Shown: positions 1-10,678 of the stretch, piece by piece
How the letters are laid out: the number at the start of each line of letters is the position of its first letter
Position numbering within the stretch: position 1 is the first letter of the stretch
NCBI GenBank assembly: GCA_037126765.1
Contig: JBBCBC010000017.1
Span: 21,381,916-21,445,915, forward strand
Length of the DNA stretch: 64,000 nucleotides
Reading direction: 5' to 3'
Source: Stenogyne calaminthoides
Lineage: Eukaryota; Streptophyta; Magnoliopsida; Lamiales; Lamiaceae
Notes under the pieces: model-generated
Told to the model about the DNA's origin: nothing
What the model saw: only the letters and a program-made list of their open reading frames with translations
The model's database searches: none
Position numbers and translations under genes: made by a program

Positions 1-2
1 TT

Positions 3-2330
3 AAAACACCCTATGAACTGTGGAAGGGCAGAAAACCTCGTGTTTCTTACTTCCATGTTTTTGGGTGCAAGTGTTTCATACACAACAATGGGAAGAGCCA
101 GTTGAAAACTTTTGAGGCCAAGTCAGATGAGGGTATATTCTTAGGATATTCCTCAACCAGCAAGACTTTCAGGGTTTTCAACAGGCGAACCCTAGTTGTG
201 GAAGAAACACCACATGTGGTCTTTGATGAGACATCTTCTGAACAAGAGAAACCTGCCTCAGAACAAGCAGTACCAGATCAACCTGTACCTGATGCACAGA
301 AAATGGATCAGCTAAGTATCAAGGAAAAAGGATCAGATCACGTAACAGTGTATGTTCCAGAACTTAATCTTACTGATTCACCAGGTCAATCAGACCCTAA
401 GGTACATACAACTGTCAATGAAGAAGCTGGTATAGCTGAGACAGTAACAACTGAACCATCTGGTTCAGGGGGAACACCTGATGTTCCTACGGGCAGACAT
501 CAACACATGATGATTCCAACATCAGCTGAGACTTGTCCATGTCAAGTGGATCATATTTCTGCACCACTCCCAATCTCTAGTGATGAACTACTATCAGAAG
601 AGGATGATGTTCTCCAAACTGATGCAAATCAGAAAAGAAGGACCTGGATAACCAGTCATCCAACTGATCTGATCATCAGAGACCCATCTGATAGAGTTAA
701 AACTAGACATCAGATTGGTGAAAGTGCCATGTATTGTTGTTATATATCTTTGAAGGAACCAACTAAAATAGAAGAAGCTCTACAGGATGCTAATTGGATT
801 CTAGCCATGCAAGAAGAACTGGAGCAGTTTGAAAGGCATCAGGTTTGGAAACTGGTGGACAGACCAACCCATCAAGATGTGATTGGCACAAAGTGGGTAT
901 TCAAGAACAAGAGAGATGAGAATAATGTCATAACTAGAAATAAGGCAAGACTTGTTGCTAAGGGGTATTCACAATCAGAAGGAATTGATTATGATGAGAC
1001 CTTTGCACCAGTCGCTCGTCTGGAAGCCATTCGGCTGTTTCTGGCATATGTTGCCCACAGAGGGTTTATTGTATATCAGATGGATGTAAAGAGTGCATTC
1101 TTAAATGGGGTACTAGCTGAGGAAGTTTATGTTGAACAACCTCCTGGCTTTGAAAAAGGTGACCAGGTGTATCGTTTAAGAAAAACTCTTTATGGCCTGA
1201 AACAAGCTCATCGAGCTTGGTAGGATACACTCTCTTAGTTCTTGATAGACAGTGGATTCACTAAAGGAATAGTGTACATAACCTTATTCAGAATAGAAGA
1301 TGGAGAAGATATTCTGATGGTTCAGATTTATGTGGACGATATCATCTTCGGATCTCCCAACAAGAGCCTATGTGAAAGATTCAGCAAGCTGGTGCAAGGG
1401 AAGTTCGAGATGTCCATGATGGGTCAGATGAATTACTTTATGGGTCTTCAAGTTAAGCAAAGTACAGAAGGGATATTCATATGCCATGCAAAGTACACTA
1501 GGAATTTGTTGGCCAAGTTTGGAGTTCAAAACTGTAAGGAAGCCAGAATTCCTATGATGACTGGATTCAAGATGGATCCAGATGAGAATGGTCAGAAAAC
1601 TAATCAGAAAGAATACAGGGCTCTCATTGGATCTCTACTATACCTGACTGCCAGCAGACCAGATATAACATCTGCAGTAGGTGTATGTGCCAGATTTCAG
1701 GCAAATCCAATGCAAAGCCACCTGGAAGCAGCTAAGAGGATTCTTAAGTATCTGTAGGGGACAGTAAACCTTGGTTTATTCCACCCATCAGATGATAATA
1801 TAGAGCTTAGTTGGTATTCTGATTCTGATTATGGAGGTTGCAGAATTGACAGAAAATCAACCTCAGGTACATGTCAGTTCTTAGGTAGTAAACTGATCTC
1901 TTGGTTTTCAAAGAAGCAGACTTCAGTTGCCACATCTACTACTGAAGCAGAATATATGGCTGCAGGAAGCTGTTGTTCCCAGCTGCTCTGGATTAGTCAG
2001 TAGCTGAGGGATTACAATATTATAGCTACGAACGTACCTATATTCTGTGACAGTAATAGTGCTATTGCAATTACTCAAAATCCTGTTCTACATACAAGAT
2101 GCAAGCATGTGGATGTCAGACATCATTTTATAAGAGATCATGTTGAAAAGAAGAACATCAGAATGGAAAAGATCCATACTGATAAGCAGAAAGCTGATAT
2201 CCTAACCAAGCCACTAGCTGAAGTCAGATTCAGATAATTATGCAATGAGCTAGGGCTTCTGGACCTTGGAGAAAGTGCACCAGAAATGTTTGGTGGACTA
2301 GTCTCCAACACCAGTTGGTTAAGAGACTAA
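3..2330 (+). pseudogene. Pol C-terminal part of element A (integrase tail, reverse transcriptase, RNase H)
   Basis: One reading frame is readable from base 3 to the stop at 2328-2330. It starts in the integrase C-terminal region (KTPYELWKGRKP, then GCKCFIHNNGKS). A variable acidic linker follows, then the copia RT (WVFKNKRDE, KARLVAKGYSQ, YQMDVKSAFLNG), with the polymerase motif YVDD intact at 1329-1340. RNase H follows with SDSDYGG, TTEAEYMA, CDSNSAIAIT and DILTKPL, so its acidic residues are kept. Five in-frame stops break it: TAG 1221, TAG 1236, TAG 1755, TAG 2001 and TAA 2235. No clear frameshift is seen, unlike the other copies here. The closest families by motif are the Sirevirus/TNT1-94-type copia Pol proteins. 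It would supply cDNA synthesis and template removal in an active element; this copy is dead. Confidence 0.9.
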
Positions 2331-3022
2331 CCAGGTAAGCAGGATCAGTTGAGTAATGGTACCTCAACTGATCAGATCTGATCAGAAAAGGAATATCAAG
2401 TGAAGGGGGAACGTCAACTGATCAGATAGGATCAGAAGGAGACTAATCAGATATGTGGGACATTGTTGGGAAATACAAAGGGTTCGACATAAACTAAAAG
2501 ATCAACATAAACCAGTCAGATCTTCTGCTACAAGTGGTATTGACTGATTACAACATCAGTCAACCAGATACACATTTCTGTTTCTTTGCTTTACTGATCA
2601 CTTATCTAAAATTATCTGATAATATTTGCTTTTACTGTGCACATACTTTTGTGACGCACGCCCTGCAAATCATTTAATGCGGACGTGGGGAATATGTATT
2701 AATTGCTATTAAATGTGTTTTTAAAATCCAAAAAGCAATCGCGCGTGCATACCCTGACCACACGATCAAAACCGCTCAATCTGAGTCGTGTTTTATTTTT
2801 CAAAACGTTTGATTTTCCAGTCTCGATTTTCCCTCCTTCCTTTTATATAAGCTTCGTCAAAACCCTTCCAAAGTACTCTTCTAAAAAATTCTTGTGATTT
2901 ACACTCCGCAAATTCACAATTACCTTTCTGCAATTCAAAGCGTTTCTTGCGATTCAACTTATTTCAAAATCGAAAAGTGGAATCTGGTAAATCCTGGTTA
3001 TTTGATGAGTTAGTTTCCTAAA
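2331..3022 (+). promoter_or_regulatory. Post-pol spacer of element A with promoter-like leader of the missing additional ORF
   Basis: No coding potential is seen. A purine run (GTGAAGGGGGAA) lies at about 2400-2411. A block shared with elements E and C contains TGACG at 2652 and ACGTGG at 2683-2688. A TATA-like TTTTATATAAGC lies at 2841-2852, followed by an A/C- and T-rich leader and a splice-donor-like CTG|GTAAAT (GT at 2987-2988). The sequence then stops at 3022 where the LTR of element B begins, so the additional ORF seen in E and C is absent. The promoter role is inferred from motif content and matching spacing in E. Confidence 0.5.
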
Positions 3023-4866
3023 TGTTGGGGAATGAATTGCCCGGATCTATTCGGGATCAATATTTAAATACAAATTTAATTATAACAATTATTACTAGCA
3101 TGAATTAATCCTATATTAATTCAAATAATAATTCAACAACAAATCATGCATATAAACAGTTCACATAAAACCTACGCATGCGGAATTACTACGGGTTTAC
3201 GTGAACTAACCTCTTGGAGTGGCAATGGTCTCGTCGATTAAAACACACCAAAAAGCCTTCCCAAGTATTCCCTTGTCCTTGCTCGTCAATCCGGTAGAAG
3301 GAAACTCGCGAACAATTAACAAAAGGGAAAATAAAAATTTGTTGCACCACCTTTGTGGATTTACTAATTTTTCCAGCACATGGAATTGTACTTGGGAATG
3401 AAACATTCACCCCCTATTTATAGAGGGTGTTGGCCGATTTTTCCATATGGAATAGGGAGAAAAAAATCTTTTTTTGATCTCCAAGAAATCTTGAATATAT
3501 CTCATATATTATTTTCTCCATAATTAAAATATTCCATAAAAATCCCACTCTCTTTGTTATGGAGTATTTCGAAAAAAAAATAGGAAAAAGAAACCAAGAT
3601 TTGGATCTTCTTGAATTTATGAGATATACTTGTATTCCAAGAAATACATATCTTCCATAATATCTTTTCAAGAAAATCAAGAAAATCTTTCTTTCCCTTT
3701 TAATTTCAAAATTTTCGAAATTTACATAGTAAATAACCAAGTGGGAGATTTCTTGAATTTAATGAGATAATCTTGTATTCCAAGAATACTTATCTTCATT
3801 CCATAACAAAATTCAAAGAAAATATTTCTCCTTCTTTTATTTACTATTTTCGAAAAAATAGGAAAAATAGCAACAAATATTTATTTTATTTTTAAACACC
3901 TTTTTCAGTTATTGGACTTTATGTTGGGCTATTTGAGGGGCCTTTAGGAGAATTAAGATTGGACCTTCCAATGGATCTTGAATTATCAATATTGAGCCAC
4001 AATATTATTCAAGCCCATAAATATTAATTAATCCCACTACATAATTAATATTGCACTATCCATCTTAACCCATAGTACAGTTAATATGGCTCCCGATTAT
4101 TATTTCCCGTGCTTAAGATTATCTAGTCCATTAATTAATTCAAGCCACTGAAATAGCTTTCCATTAATTAATATCTTTTATCCTTGGTAAAGGAACGGTT
4201 CAACATTTTTATCCATACCGGAAACTAGTTCCACTTGCAAGATTTGGTATGATAAAACTTATGAACCTCCCAAGAGGGCAAATCGAACAAAGCGTGCTTA
4301 CACGATTCTCCGTATTAAATCTTAGCAATCGCATGTGACCAATAATATTGCCCAAGATATAAAGTATTGAATCTCGTTGATTCTCTACCCGTAATAAGTC
4401 AAAGCAATAGTTATTAACCACACGCGATCCTATTTAAGGGACGGAGATTAAGAAATAACGAACCACTGAGGTCTAATTCTTCCTAGTTCAGTTCTGAAGA
4501 ATTTGTCCTCCTCAGAGGGTCCTCTTCAAATGCACTAGACATGCACTAGTGTAATCTCTTGGTCAAGACAAACCAATCCCGAGCCTTACACTTCAACCTT
4601 TCACGATGGATTGTTCATTTCCATCTAGGTCGTGAATGGTGTACTTTTGGTTACAAGGAACTGTTAATTTAATCTTCTGTGATCTGGTATCACTAAATTA
4701 ACTACAATGTAACACGTACTATTTATTGAACAATTATGCAGTAAATATATGTAACATTCGATGATATTTAAAGCATCAGTGATAAACAATTTATTTCAAA
4801 TAAAAATAAGTCCAAAATTGACCGATTATACAAAGTAAAAGCATACTTTCCAGTATAATCCCAACA
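3023..4866 (-). repeat. 3' LTR of element B (1844 bp)
   Basis: The plus-strand text begins TGTTGGGGAATG and ends ATCCCAACA, giving TG..CA termini. A minus-strand TATA box (CCCTCTATAAATAGGGG) is read from about 3410-3425. The adjacent minus-strand polypurine tract at 4867-4877 fixes this as the 3' LTR. No second copy of this LTR occurs in the window. Confidence 0.85.
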
Positions 4867-4877
4867 ATCTCCCACTT
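4867..4877 (-). promoter_or_regulatory. Polypurine tract of element B
   Basis: On the minus strand this reads AAGTGGGAGAT directly before the TGTTGGGA LTR terminus, the expected position of the plus-strand primer for reverse transcription. Confidence 0.75.
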
Positions 4878-5164
4878 ATACTCAAAGTCTGCTTTTAAGT
4901 ATACTACAACATGTCTCATGTAGTTCCTAATACGTGACAACTAATGTCACCTACACGAACCTAATAATGTCTCCCACTTATACTCAAAGCAGATTGGCAA
5001 TGGTCTTGACACCCATTCCTTCCACATGCTCTCGAATGTATTCTGAGGCAGACCCTTTGTGAATAGATCAGCTAGGTTGTCTTCTGACGCGATCTTTGCC
5101 ACCTCTATATCTCCCCTCTTCAATGTGTTTCCTTGAATTTCCTTTCAATGTGTTTGCTGGCCTA
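4878..5164 (-). other. RNase H end and 3' untranslated region of element B, rearranged
   Basis: It contains decayed RNase H-end sequence and an internal direct duplication: the phrase TTTCCTTTCAATGTGTTTG occurs near 5140-5158 and again near 5191-5210, with CTAATAATCT repeated between. No intact ORF is present. Confidence 0.5.
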
Positions 5165-6659
5165 ATAATCTAATAATCTTTGCCACCTCTATATTTCCTT
5201 TCAATGTGTTTGCTGGCCTTGTGGGCTCTTGGTTCCCTTGAATTTGCAACTGCTCCGACATTGTCACAATAAACAGTGATTGTGCTGGGCAAATTCGGAA
5301 CTACATCCAAGTCCACTAGGAAGTTCTTGAGCCAAACCGCTTCAGAATGGGGATTAGACTATCTGACTGATAAACCAACATTCTATCTCGAGTTCTTTTC
5401 AGATACATCAGAATGTTTTTAACTGCCGTCCAATATTCTTTCCCTGGGTTACTTTGATATCTTGTCACCATGCCAATGGCAAAGCAGATATCCGGTCTTG
5501 TACACAACATTGCATACATAAGGCTTCCGACAGCTGAAGCATAAGGAATGTCTTTCATGTCATCTATCTCCTTTTGTGTCTTAGGGCACATTTCCTTGGA
5601 TAGATGGATTCCATACCTGAAAGGTACGAAGCCTTTCTTGGAATCCTGCATGCTGAATCGTTTCAAGACAGTGTCTATGTATGAAGCTTGCAATAAGCCT
5701 ATCATCTTTTTCTTGCGATCTCGAGTGATCTTGATCCCATGGATGTGCCCAGCTTCCCCTAAGTCCTTCATATCAAACTGTTTTGAAAGCCATGCCCTTA
5801 TGTCTGATAACACCTTTACATCATTCCCGATGAGCAGAATGTCATCTACGTATAGTACTAAGAATACCAATGCAGTTCCGACACACTTTTTGTACACACA
5901 ACTTTCGAACTCGTTTTGATCAAACCCATAAGACTTTATTACATGATCAAAACATTGGTTCCAAGATCTGGATGCTTATTTGAGTCCGTAAATGGACTTC
6001 ATGAGCTTACAAACTAGGTGTTCTTGGCCCTTTTCAATGAAGCCTTGGGGTTGTTGCATATAGATTTCTTCATCTAGACTTCCGTTAAGGAAAGCTGTCT
6101 TGACATCCATTTGTCAGATTTCAAAATCGAGATGCGCAGCAATCGACAAGAGAATCCGGATGGACTTAAGCATTGCTACAGGTGAAAAGGTTTCCTCATA
6201 GTCTACCCCTTCTTTCTGAGTATAACCTTTCGCCACAAGCCTTGCCTTGAAGGTTTCCACCTTCCCGTCCGGTCCCCTTTTTCTCTTGTATACCCACTTG
6301 CAACCAATGGGTTTGACCCCACTAAGTGGTTCGACTAGCTCCCACACTCTGTTATGATCTATAGAACCCATTTCGGCTTTCATTGCCTTTTGCCAAGAAA
6401 CCGCATCCTTGTCTTGGATTGCCTCATCATATGTCCATGGGTCTGATTCGTCTTGTCCGGGAATCAAGTCCGAGGACTCTCCTATCCCCATGAATCTCTC
6501 GGCCTGTCTTACAACCCTCCCACTACGACTAGGTTCCGGTTGTGTAAGTGTGTTGTTTGGTATATCATCTTGTACAGTTGGCAATGAGGTTAGCCCCCTT
6601 AGCTCACGTAAGGTAATCTCACTTCTGGGTCTTCTTTTGTTCATATAGTCTTCGTCCAA
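5165..6659 (-). pseudogene. RT and RNase H of element B
   Basis: Minus-strand frames 6659-6114 and 5897-5316 give a copia RT: IGCKWVYKRKRGPDGK, KARLVAKGYTQKEGVDYEE, then a stop before QMDVKTAFLNG. A second stop lies near 5975, before the finger-to-palm region, and YVDD is intact at 5841-5852. RT ends with LMYAMLCTRPDICFA and RYQSNPGKEYW. At about 5355 the frame jumps from SLIPI directly to the RNase H segment that should lie about 170 bp further on, so the first RNase H catalytic region is deleted. The homologous inverted copy at 7404-7875 retains it. Family function is reverse transcription; this copy is non-functional. Confidence 0.85.
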
Positions 6660-7409
6660 AAAATCTAAAGTGGGTGCTTATTACCACCTTTTGATCTTCG
6701 GGACCATAGAACATACACCCTTTTGTTCCCTCGGGGTATCGTACAAAAAACCTTAATACTGATCGAGGATCCAATTTCCCGGCTTCCTTGTCCAACACGT
6801 AGGCCGGACACCCCCAAATTCTCATGTGTCTCAAACTGGGCTTGCGCCCGGTCCACAATTCTTTGGGAGTTTTGGGAACCGATTTGGATGGCACCAAGTT
6901 CAGAATGTAAGCCGTTGTTTCCAAGGCATGACCCCAGAACGACTTGGGAAGATCCGCATAACTCATCATTGATCTAACCATTTCCAAAAGAGTTTTGTTT
7001 CTTCGCTCTGCAACCCCATTTTGTTGAGGGGTTCCGGGTGCAGTTAGCTGGGATACAATCCCTTCATCCGACAAGTAGTTCAAAAACTCATCGCTGAGGT
7101 ACTCGTCTCCACGATCGGATCGTAGAAACTTGATAAGTTTTTCCTATGATTCTCTGCTTGAGCCTTAAATTCTTTGAATTTCTCAAAGGTCTCAGATTTA
7201 TGCTTCATAAGGAAAATATAACCGTACCTTGAGTAGTCATGAATAAAAGTGAAAAAATACTCATAACCTCCTCTTGCTTTGGTTGACATTGGACCACATA
7301 CGTCTGTGTGAACGATTTCTAACACTTCTTTGGCTCTATTCCCCTTGGCTCTGAATGCCCTCTTGGTCATTTTACCCTCCAAACATGATTCGCAGGTTGG
7401 AATTGGCAT
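6619..7409 (-). pseudogene. Integrase of element B, N-terminally truncated
   Basis: The minus strand starts at TCESCLEGKMTKRAF, the second half of the HHCC zinc domain; the histidines are lost at the 7401-7413 breakpoint. HTDVCGPM gives the first catalytic Asp. A frameshift at about 7130-7145 disrupts the region around the second Asp (DRGDEY-like). The frame resumes with GTPQQNGVAERRN, which carries the catalytic Glu, then SFWGHALETTAYILN and the C-terminal KTPKELWTGRKP region. The protein normally joins cDNA ends to the host chromosome. It overlaps the RT entry because of another frameshift near 6640. Confidence 0.85.
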
Positions 7410-7875
7410 GGTGACAAGATATCAAAGTACCCCAGGGAAAGAACATTGGATGGCAGTTAAAAACATTCTGAAGTATCTGAAAAGAACTCGAGATAGAATG
7501 TTGGTTTATCAGTCAGATAGTCTAATCCCCATCGGCTACACGGACTCGGATTTCCAATCAGACTTAGATTCCAGAAAATTTACCTCCGGTAGTATGTTTT
7601 GCATGGGGGGAGGAGCCATGACATGGAGAAGCGTTAAGCAGAAATGCATCGCAGATTCTACCATGGAAGCCGAATATGTAGCTGCTTGCGAGGCAGCGAA
7701 AGAAGCGGTTTGGCTCAAGAACTTCCTTGTGGACTTGGATGTAGTTCCGAATTTGCCCAGCACAATCACTGTTTATTGTGACAATGTCGGAGCAGTTGCA
7801 AATTCAAGGGAACCAAGAGCCCACAAGGCCAGCAAACACATTGAAAGGAAATATAGAGGTGGCAAAGATTATTAG
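7404..7875 (+). pseudogene. Inverted RT-end/RNase H fragment of element B lineage
   Basis: The plus-strand frame reads GMVTRYQSTPGKEHW, KYLKRTRDRMLVYQSDS, then a full RNase H core: GYTDSDF, STMEAEYVAA, VYCDNVGAVANS and HKASKHIERKY, with all acidic residues present. It stops at GGKDY and loses the final RNase H segment. It is the reverse complement of minus-strand sequence at about 5170-5480, but contains about 170 bp that the minus-strand copy lacks. The join to the integrase at 7401-7413 overlaps in GGAATTGGCATGG, suggesting microhomology. Confidence 0.85.
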
Positions 7876-7934
7876 GTTCGTGTAGCCTGAAATCCTGCAA
7901 CTTGGAGAAACTCCAGTGAACCGTCTTTCACCAA
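7876..7934 (+). other. Junction sequence between inverted fragment and LTR piece
   Basis: A short filler joins ATTATTAGGTTCGTGTAG (also present inverted near 4953-4970) to the LTR. No other identity is recognised. Confidence 0.4.
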
Positions 7935-8865
7935 CGCTTTCGGCCATGCCGTTTCTGAAGCACGTCACATCAATCCTGCAACCTACCAATAATAGCCTGA
8001 AATTCAAATTGCTTTCCAACGACTCTTTGATTTCGAGGTCTATAAATATGGGATTGCTCTTCAGAGTGAAGACACGTAAATTATCATCAAGCTCAAGCTA
8101 TAGCAAAATTTATGCACGAAGAACACTAAATTCAAAGTTTATTTTATGAGTGTTCATCCCATTAGTTCTTAGCATAGAAATCTCATCCTCTAGCTTTAGG
8201 CTACATAAACACTAGGATAGATGTCCAGTTGGAACAACAACAAATCTTTACCCAAACCCAAAAGTTAGGTTAAGTTTGTTTTACAAGATTTCAGACTAGG
8301 GTTTCTAGTTCTGATTTCTAGGATCGGTTAAGTGAGAACTCTCTAAACATCTGTTGGTTGTAATGTGTTGGACTAACACAATAAAATAAGTCCAGTTGGT
8401 TAAGTTGGTGCCCCTTGTGATAGAGAAGAGTGGACGTAGGACTGGTTGTCCGAACCACTATAAATCTTGTGTGTATTTACTTGCTCTTAACTGCTTTACA
8501 CTATCGCACACGACTGTGTTTAAACTGCATACATATTTTGAGTTAGGATCAGTCTGCACCAAGCAACTGATCTGATCAGCTTGACAATTTAGTCAGCTGA
8601 TTGAAAACAAACTTTAGAATCTGATTTGATAAAACTGGTTTTTCACACGGCTATAAACTAGCTTCCGCACATCAGTTAAATTGATAGACACCGAACTGAT
8701 CTGTGAACAGGCGATCAGTAAGTTGGATATCAGTCCAAACTGACTCACTCGCACTCTGATCAGGAAACCTGCTATCACACCTGATCTGCACGAAAAAGTT
8801 TTCAGAAGTCTATTCACCCCTCCCCTCTAGACTTCTGCCCTCACGAAACCCGTTCGGGACCTACA
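7935..8865 (+). repeat. 3' part of an A/C/D/E-type LTR (R-U5 side)
   Basis: It aligns by eye with the later part of LTRs at 12178-13795, 30107-31645 and 36143-37759: CTTTCGGCCATGCCG, TATA motif CTATAAATAT at 8040-8049, and terminal CGTTCGGGACCTACA. The first ~650 bp of the LTR is absent. It probably belongs to the 3' LTR of element A. Confidence 0.8.
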
Positions 8866-8878
8866 TCCTAAATTGCCA

Positions 8879-9715
8879 TTTTATGCATCTCATCCTCTAA
8901 TACTTATTGATTATTGGTTTGATTCAAACAAGCAACTCATTATGCCACGTATTATTTTATGAAAAATGTATGTAGATTAATTCTTATAAAAGGAAGTTGA
9001 TGATCATTATTGGTTGGCTTCTATCAAGCAACTCATTTTATATGTGTGGATGGAAACCTTATAATATTAAAGTAGTTAAGTTTTTAAGATTTTACATATT
9101 TCTCAAATTATAGTATTATTTAGGTGTTTAAACATTGTTAGAATTGTCATATTTTAGATTGAATTGCTTAATTCATTTAAAAATTATATTATTCTTAATA
9201 TTAAATATTATAATTTTTTATTTATATATAATTATTTTCGTAGATTTTTATTTTATGCATCTCATCCTCTAATACTAATTGATTATTAGTTAGATTCAAT
9301 AAATCAAATAATTATGCCACATATTATTTTAGGAAAATTGCATGTAGATTAATTCTTATAAACAGAAGTTGATAATCATTATTGGTTGGCTTCAATCAAG
9401 TAACTTATTTTGTTTGTATACTATGGTAAACCTTATAATATTAAAGTAGTTAAGTTTTTAAGATTTTATATATTTCTCAAACTTATAGTATTATTAAGGT
9501 GATTAAACATTGTTAGAATTGTCATAATTTAGATTGAATTGTTTGATTCATTTAAAAATTATATTATTTTTAATATTAAAAATTATAAAATTTGATTTAG
9601 TGATATATAATTATTTTCCTAAATTTTCATTTTATGCATCTCATCCTCTAATACTAATTGATTATTGGTTGGATCCAATCAAGTAAATCATTATGCCACA
9701 TATTACTTTAAAATA
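8879..9715. repeat. Tandem repeat, unit about 372-379 bp, about 2.2 copies
   Basis: The phrase TTTTATGCATCTCATCCTCT starts at 8879, 9251 and 9630. Each occurrence is followed by the same AT-rich text (GATTATTGGTT, ATTATGCCAC, AAAACCTTATAATATTAAAG-like, TTAAGTTTTTAAGATTTTA). The third copy is truncated after about 85 bp. No coding content is seen. Confidence 0.85.
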
Positions 9716-10109
9716 AAATTTATGATGTATTTAAATATAAATTTTATATAATGTATTATGTTTTAACATTTTTTAAACTTTCAGCACTGTAAAAATTATT
9801 ATTAATTAAATTAAATTAAACTTATAAAATTTAGTTAGAAAATTTAACTAACAATGAGTAGGTAAATCATTGAAAATATTATGGATTATCTTTTCACAAA
9901 AGTTTCACATAAACTGGTTTCAATCGCAAATATAAAAAAAATGAAATATTGTATAAAAGACATATATCTAAAAGAATTAATTAAAAGATAAATAATATTT
10001 TTTATTTTAGCAATAAAATATATTTTATTATACATATAACCTATATAATATGTGATTATTACAAGTATTATCAAATTAAGTAATACATACATTTAGTTTT
10101 TATTTTATG
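9716..10109. other. AT-rich sequence with no recognised feature
   Basis: Very AT-rich; only short shadow ORFs occur. No repeat, RNA gene or regulatory feature could be supported. Confidence 0.5.
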
Positions 10110-10572
10110 TAGAATTGACGACGACCGATGAAGAAATAAAGAACGGTTGTCTTATAGAAACAGGCAAAATGCTGAGGGCTGTAGGCAAGGCTCTGCAGTA
10201 GTACTTTGAAGGTATGCCTATAGCAGACTCTGACCCTAATTATTCACCTCGAAATAGATTGTTAATGATGAAGTTTGCATACAATAGATCATATTTGAAG
10301 AGTGATTTTGAGTATTTGATGAGTAGACTTAATGATGAACAACGCAAAGTTTATGAATCAATACTCAAGACCGTTCATTCTGGCAAAGACTAAATATTTT
10401 GTGTGTACGGATACAGTGAAACCGGAAAAATATTAATTTGGAAGACATTATCTGCAAGTTTAAAGTCTAATGACAGAATTGTTATTAATGTAACATCCAG
10501 TGGTATAGCTTCACTTCATCTTCCGGGGGGACGTACTGCTCATTCTAGGTTTGTCATCCCAATAAAAATAAT
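10110..10572 (+). pseudogene. Helitron helicase (PIF1-like) N-terminal fragment
   Basis: Conceptual translation gives MLRAVGKAL, YFEGMPIADSDPNYSPRN, LNDEQRKVYESILKTV, VYGYSETGKILIWKTL, VTSSGIASLHLPGGRTAHS and RFVIPI. This order matches the PIF1-type helicase of plant Helitron RepHel proteins. There the Walker A is normally GGTGKT; here it is SETGKI, so ATP binding would be lost. Stops occur at about 10198-10201 and 10391-10393. The rest of the helicase is not adjacent: sequence becomes AT-rich and element C begins at 10679. The following helicase segment appears at 57864-58730. The native role is DNA unwinding in rolling-circle transposition; this is a relic. Confidence 0.8.
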
Positions 10573-10673
10573 ATACTTTAATTCAATTAAATCACCAAAT
10601 GAGATCATCATTTAAACACCATGTAATATGCCACAACCATATTAAATTTAATACTACATATTAAACATAATTA

Positions 10674-10678
10674 CTTCT
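10674..10678. repeat. Left target-site duplication CTTCT of composite C
   Basis: CTTCT directly precedes TGTTGGGAAATT and matches the five bases following the last LTR at 37759. Five bp is the usual length for copia integration. Confidence 0.85.

Larger units (their letters stand above)
3023..7409 (-). mobile_element. Element B: minus-strand Ty1/copia element, 5' half lost
   Basis: Read on the minus strand, this is integrase (from 7409), RT, RNase H, a polypurine tract, then the 3' LTR ending at 3023. Gag, protease, the PBS and the 5' LTR are absent. The left flank before the LTR is CTAAA (3018-3022); the matching right-hand duplication cannot be found because that side is rearranged at about 7401-7413. 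Its Pol is a different copia lineage from A/C/D/E (GSLMYAMLCTRPDICFA and KYLKRTRD type). Confidence 0.85.
1..8865 (+). mobile_element. Element A: partial Sirevirus-like Ty1/copia element, interrupted by element B
   Basis: The window opens inside the integrase C-terminus of a plus-strand copia element. Integrase tail, RT and RNase H run to 2330, and a post-pol spacer runs to 3022, where minus-strand element B begins with its LTR. The 3' part of A's LTR reappears at 7935-8865 and ends in the same CTACA as the LTRs of elements C, D and E. The expected additional ORF and the 5' part of the 3' LTR are missing between these blocks. Insertion of B followed by deletion and inversion is the simplest reading (inference). 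The 5' LTR lies outside the window, so the target duplication cannot be checked. Confidence 0.8.

Noticed and set aside
3016..3023. TCCTAAAT at 3016 and 8866 as a target duplication for element A
   Set aside because: A's left end is outside the window, and 3016 is internal to A, so the match is most likely chance.
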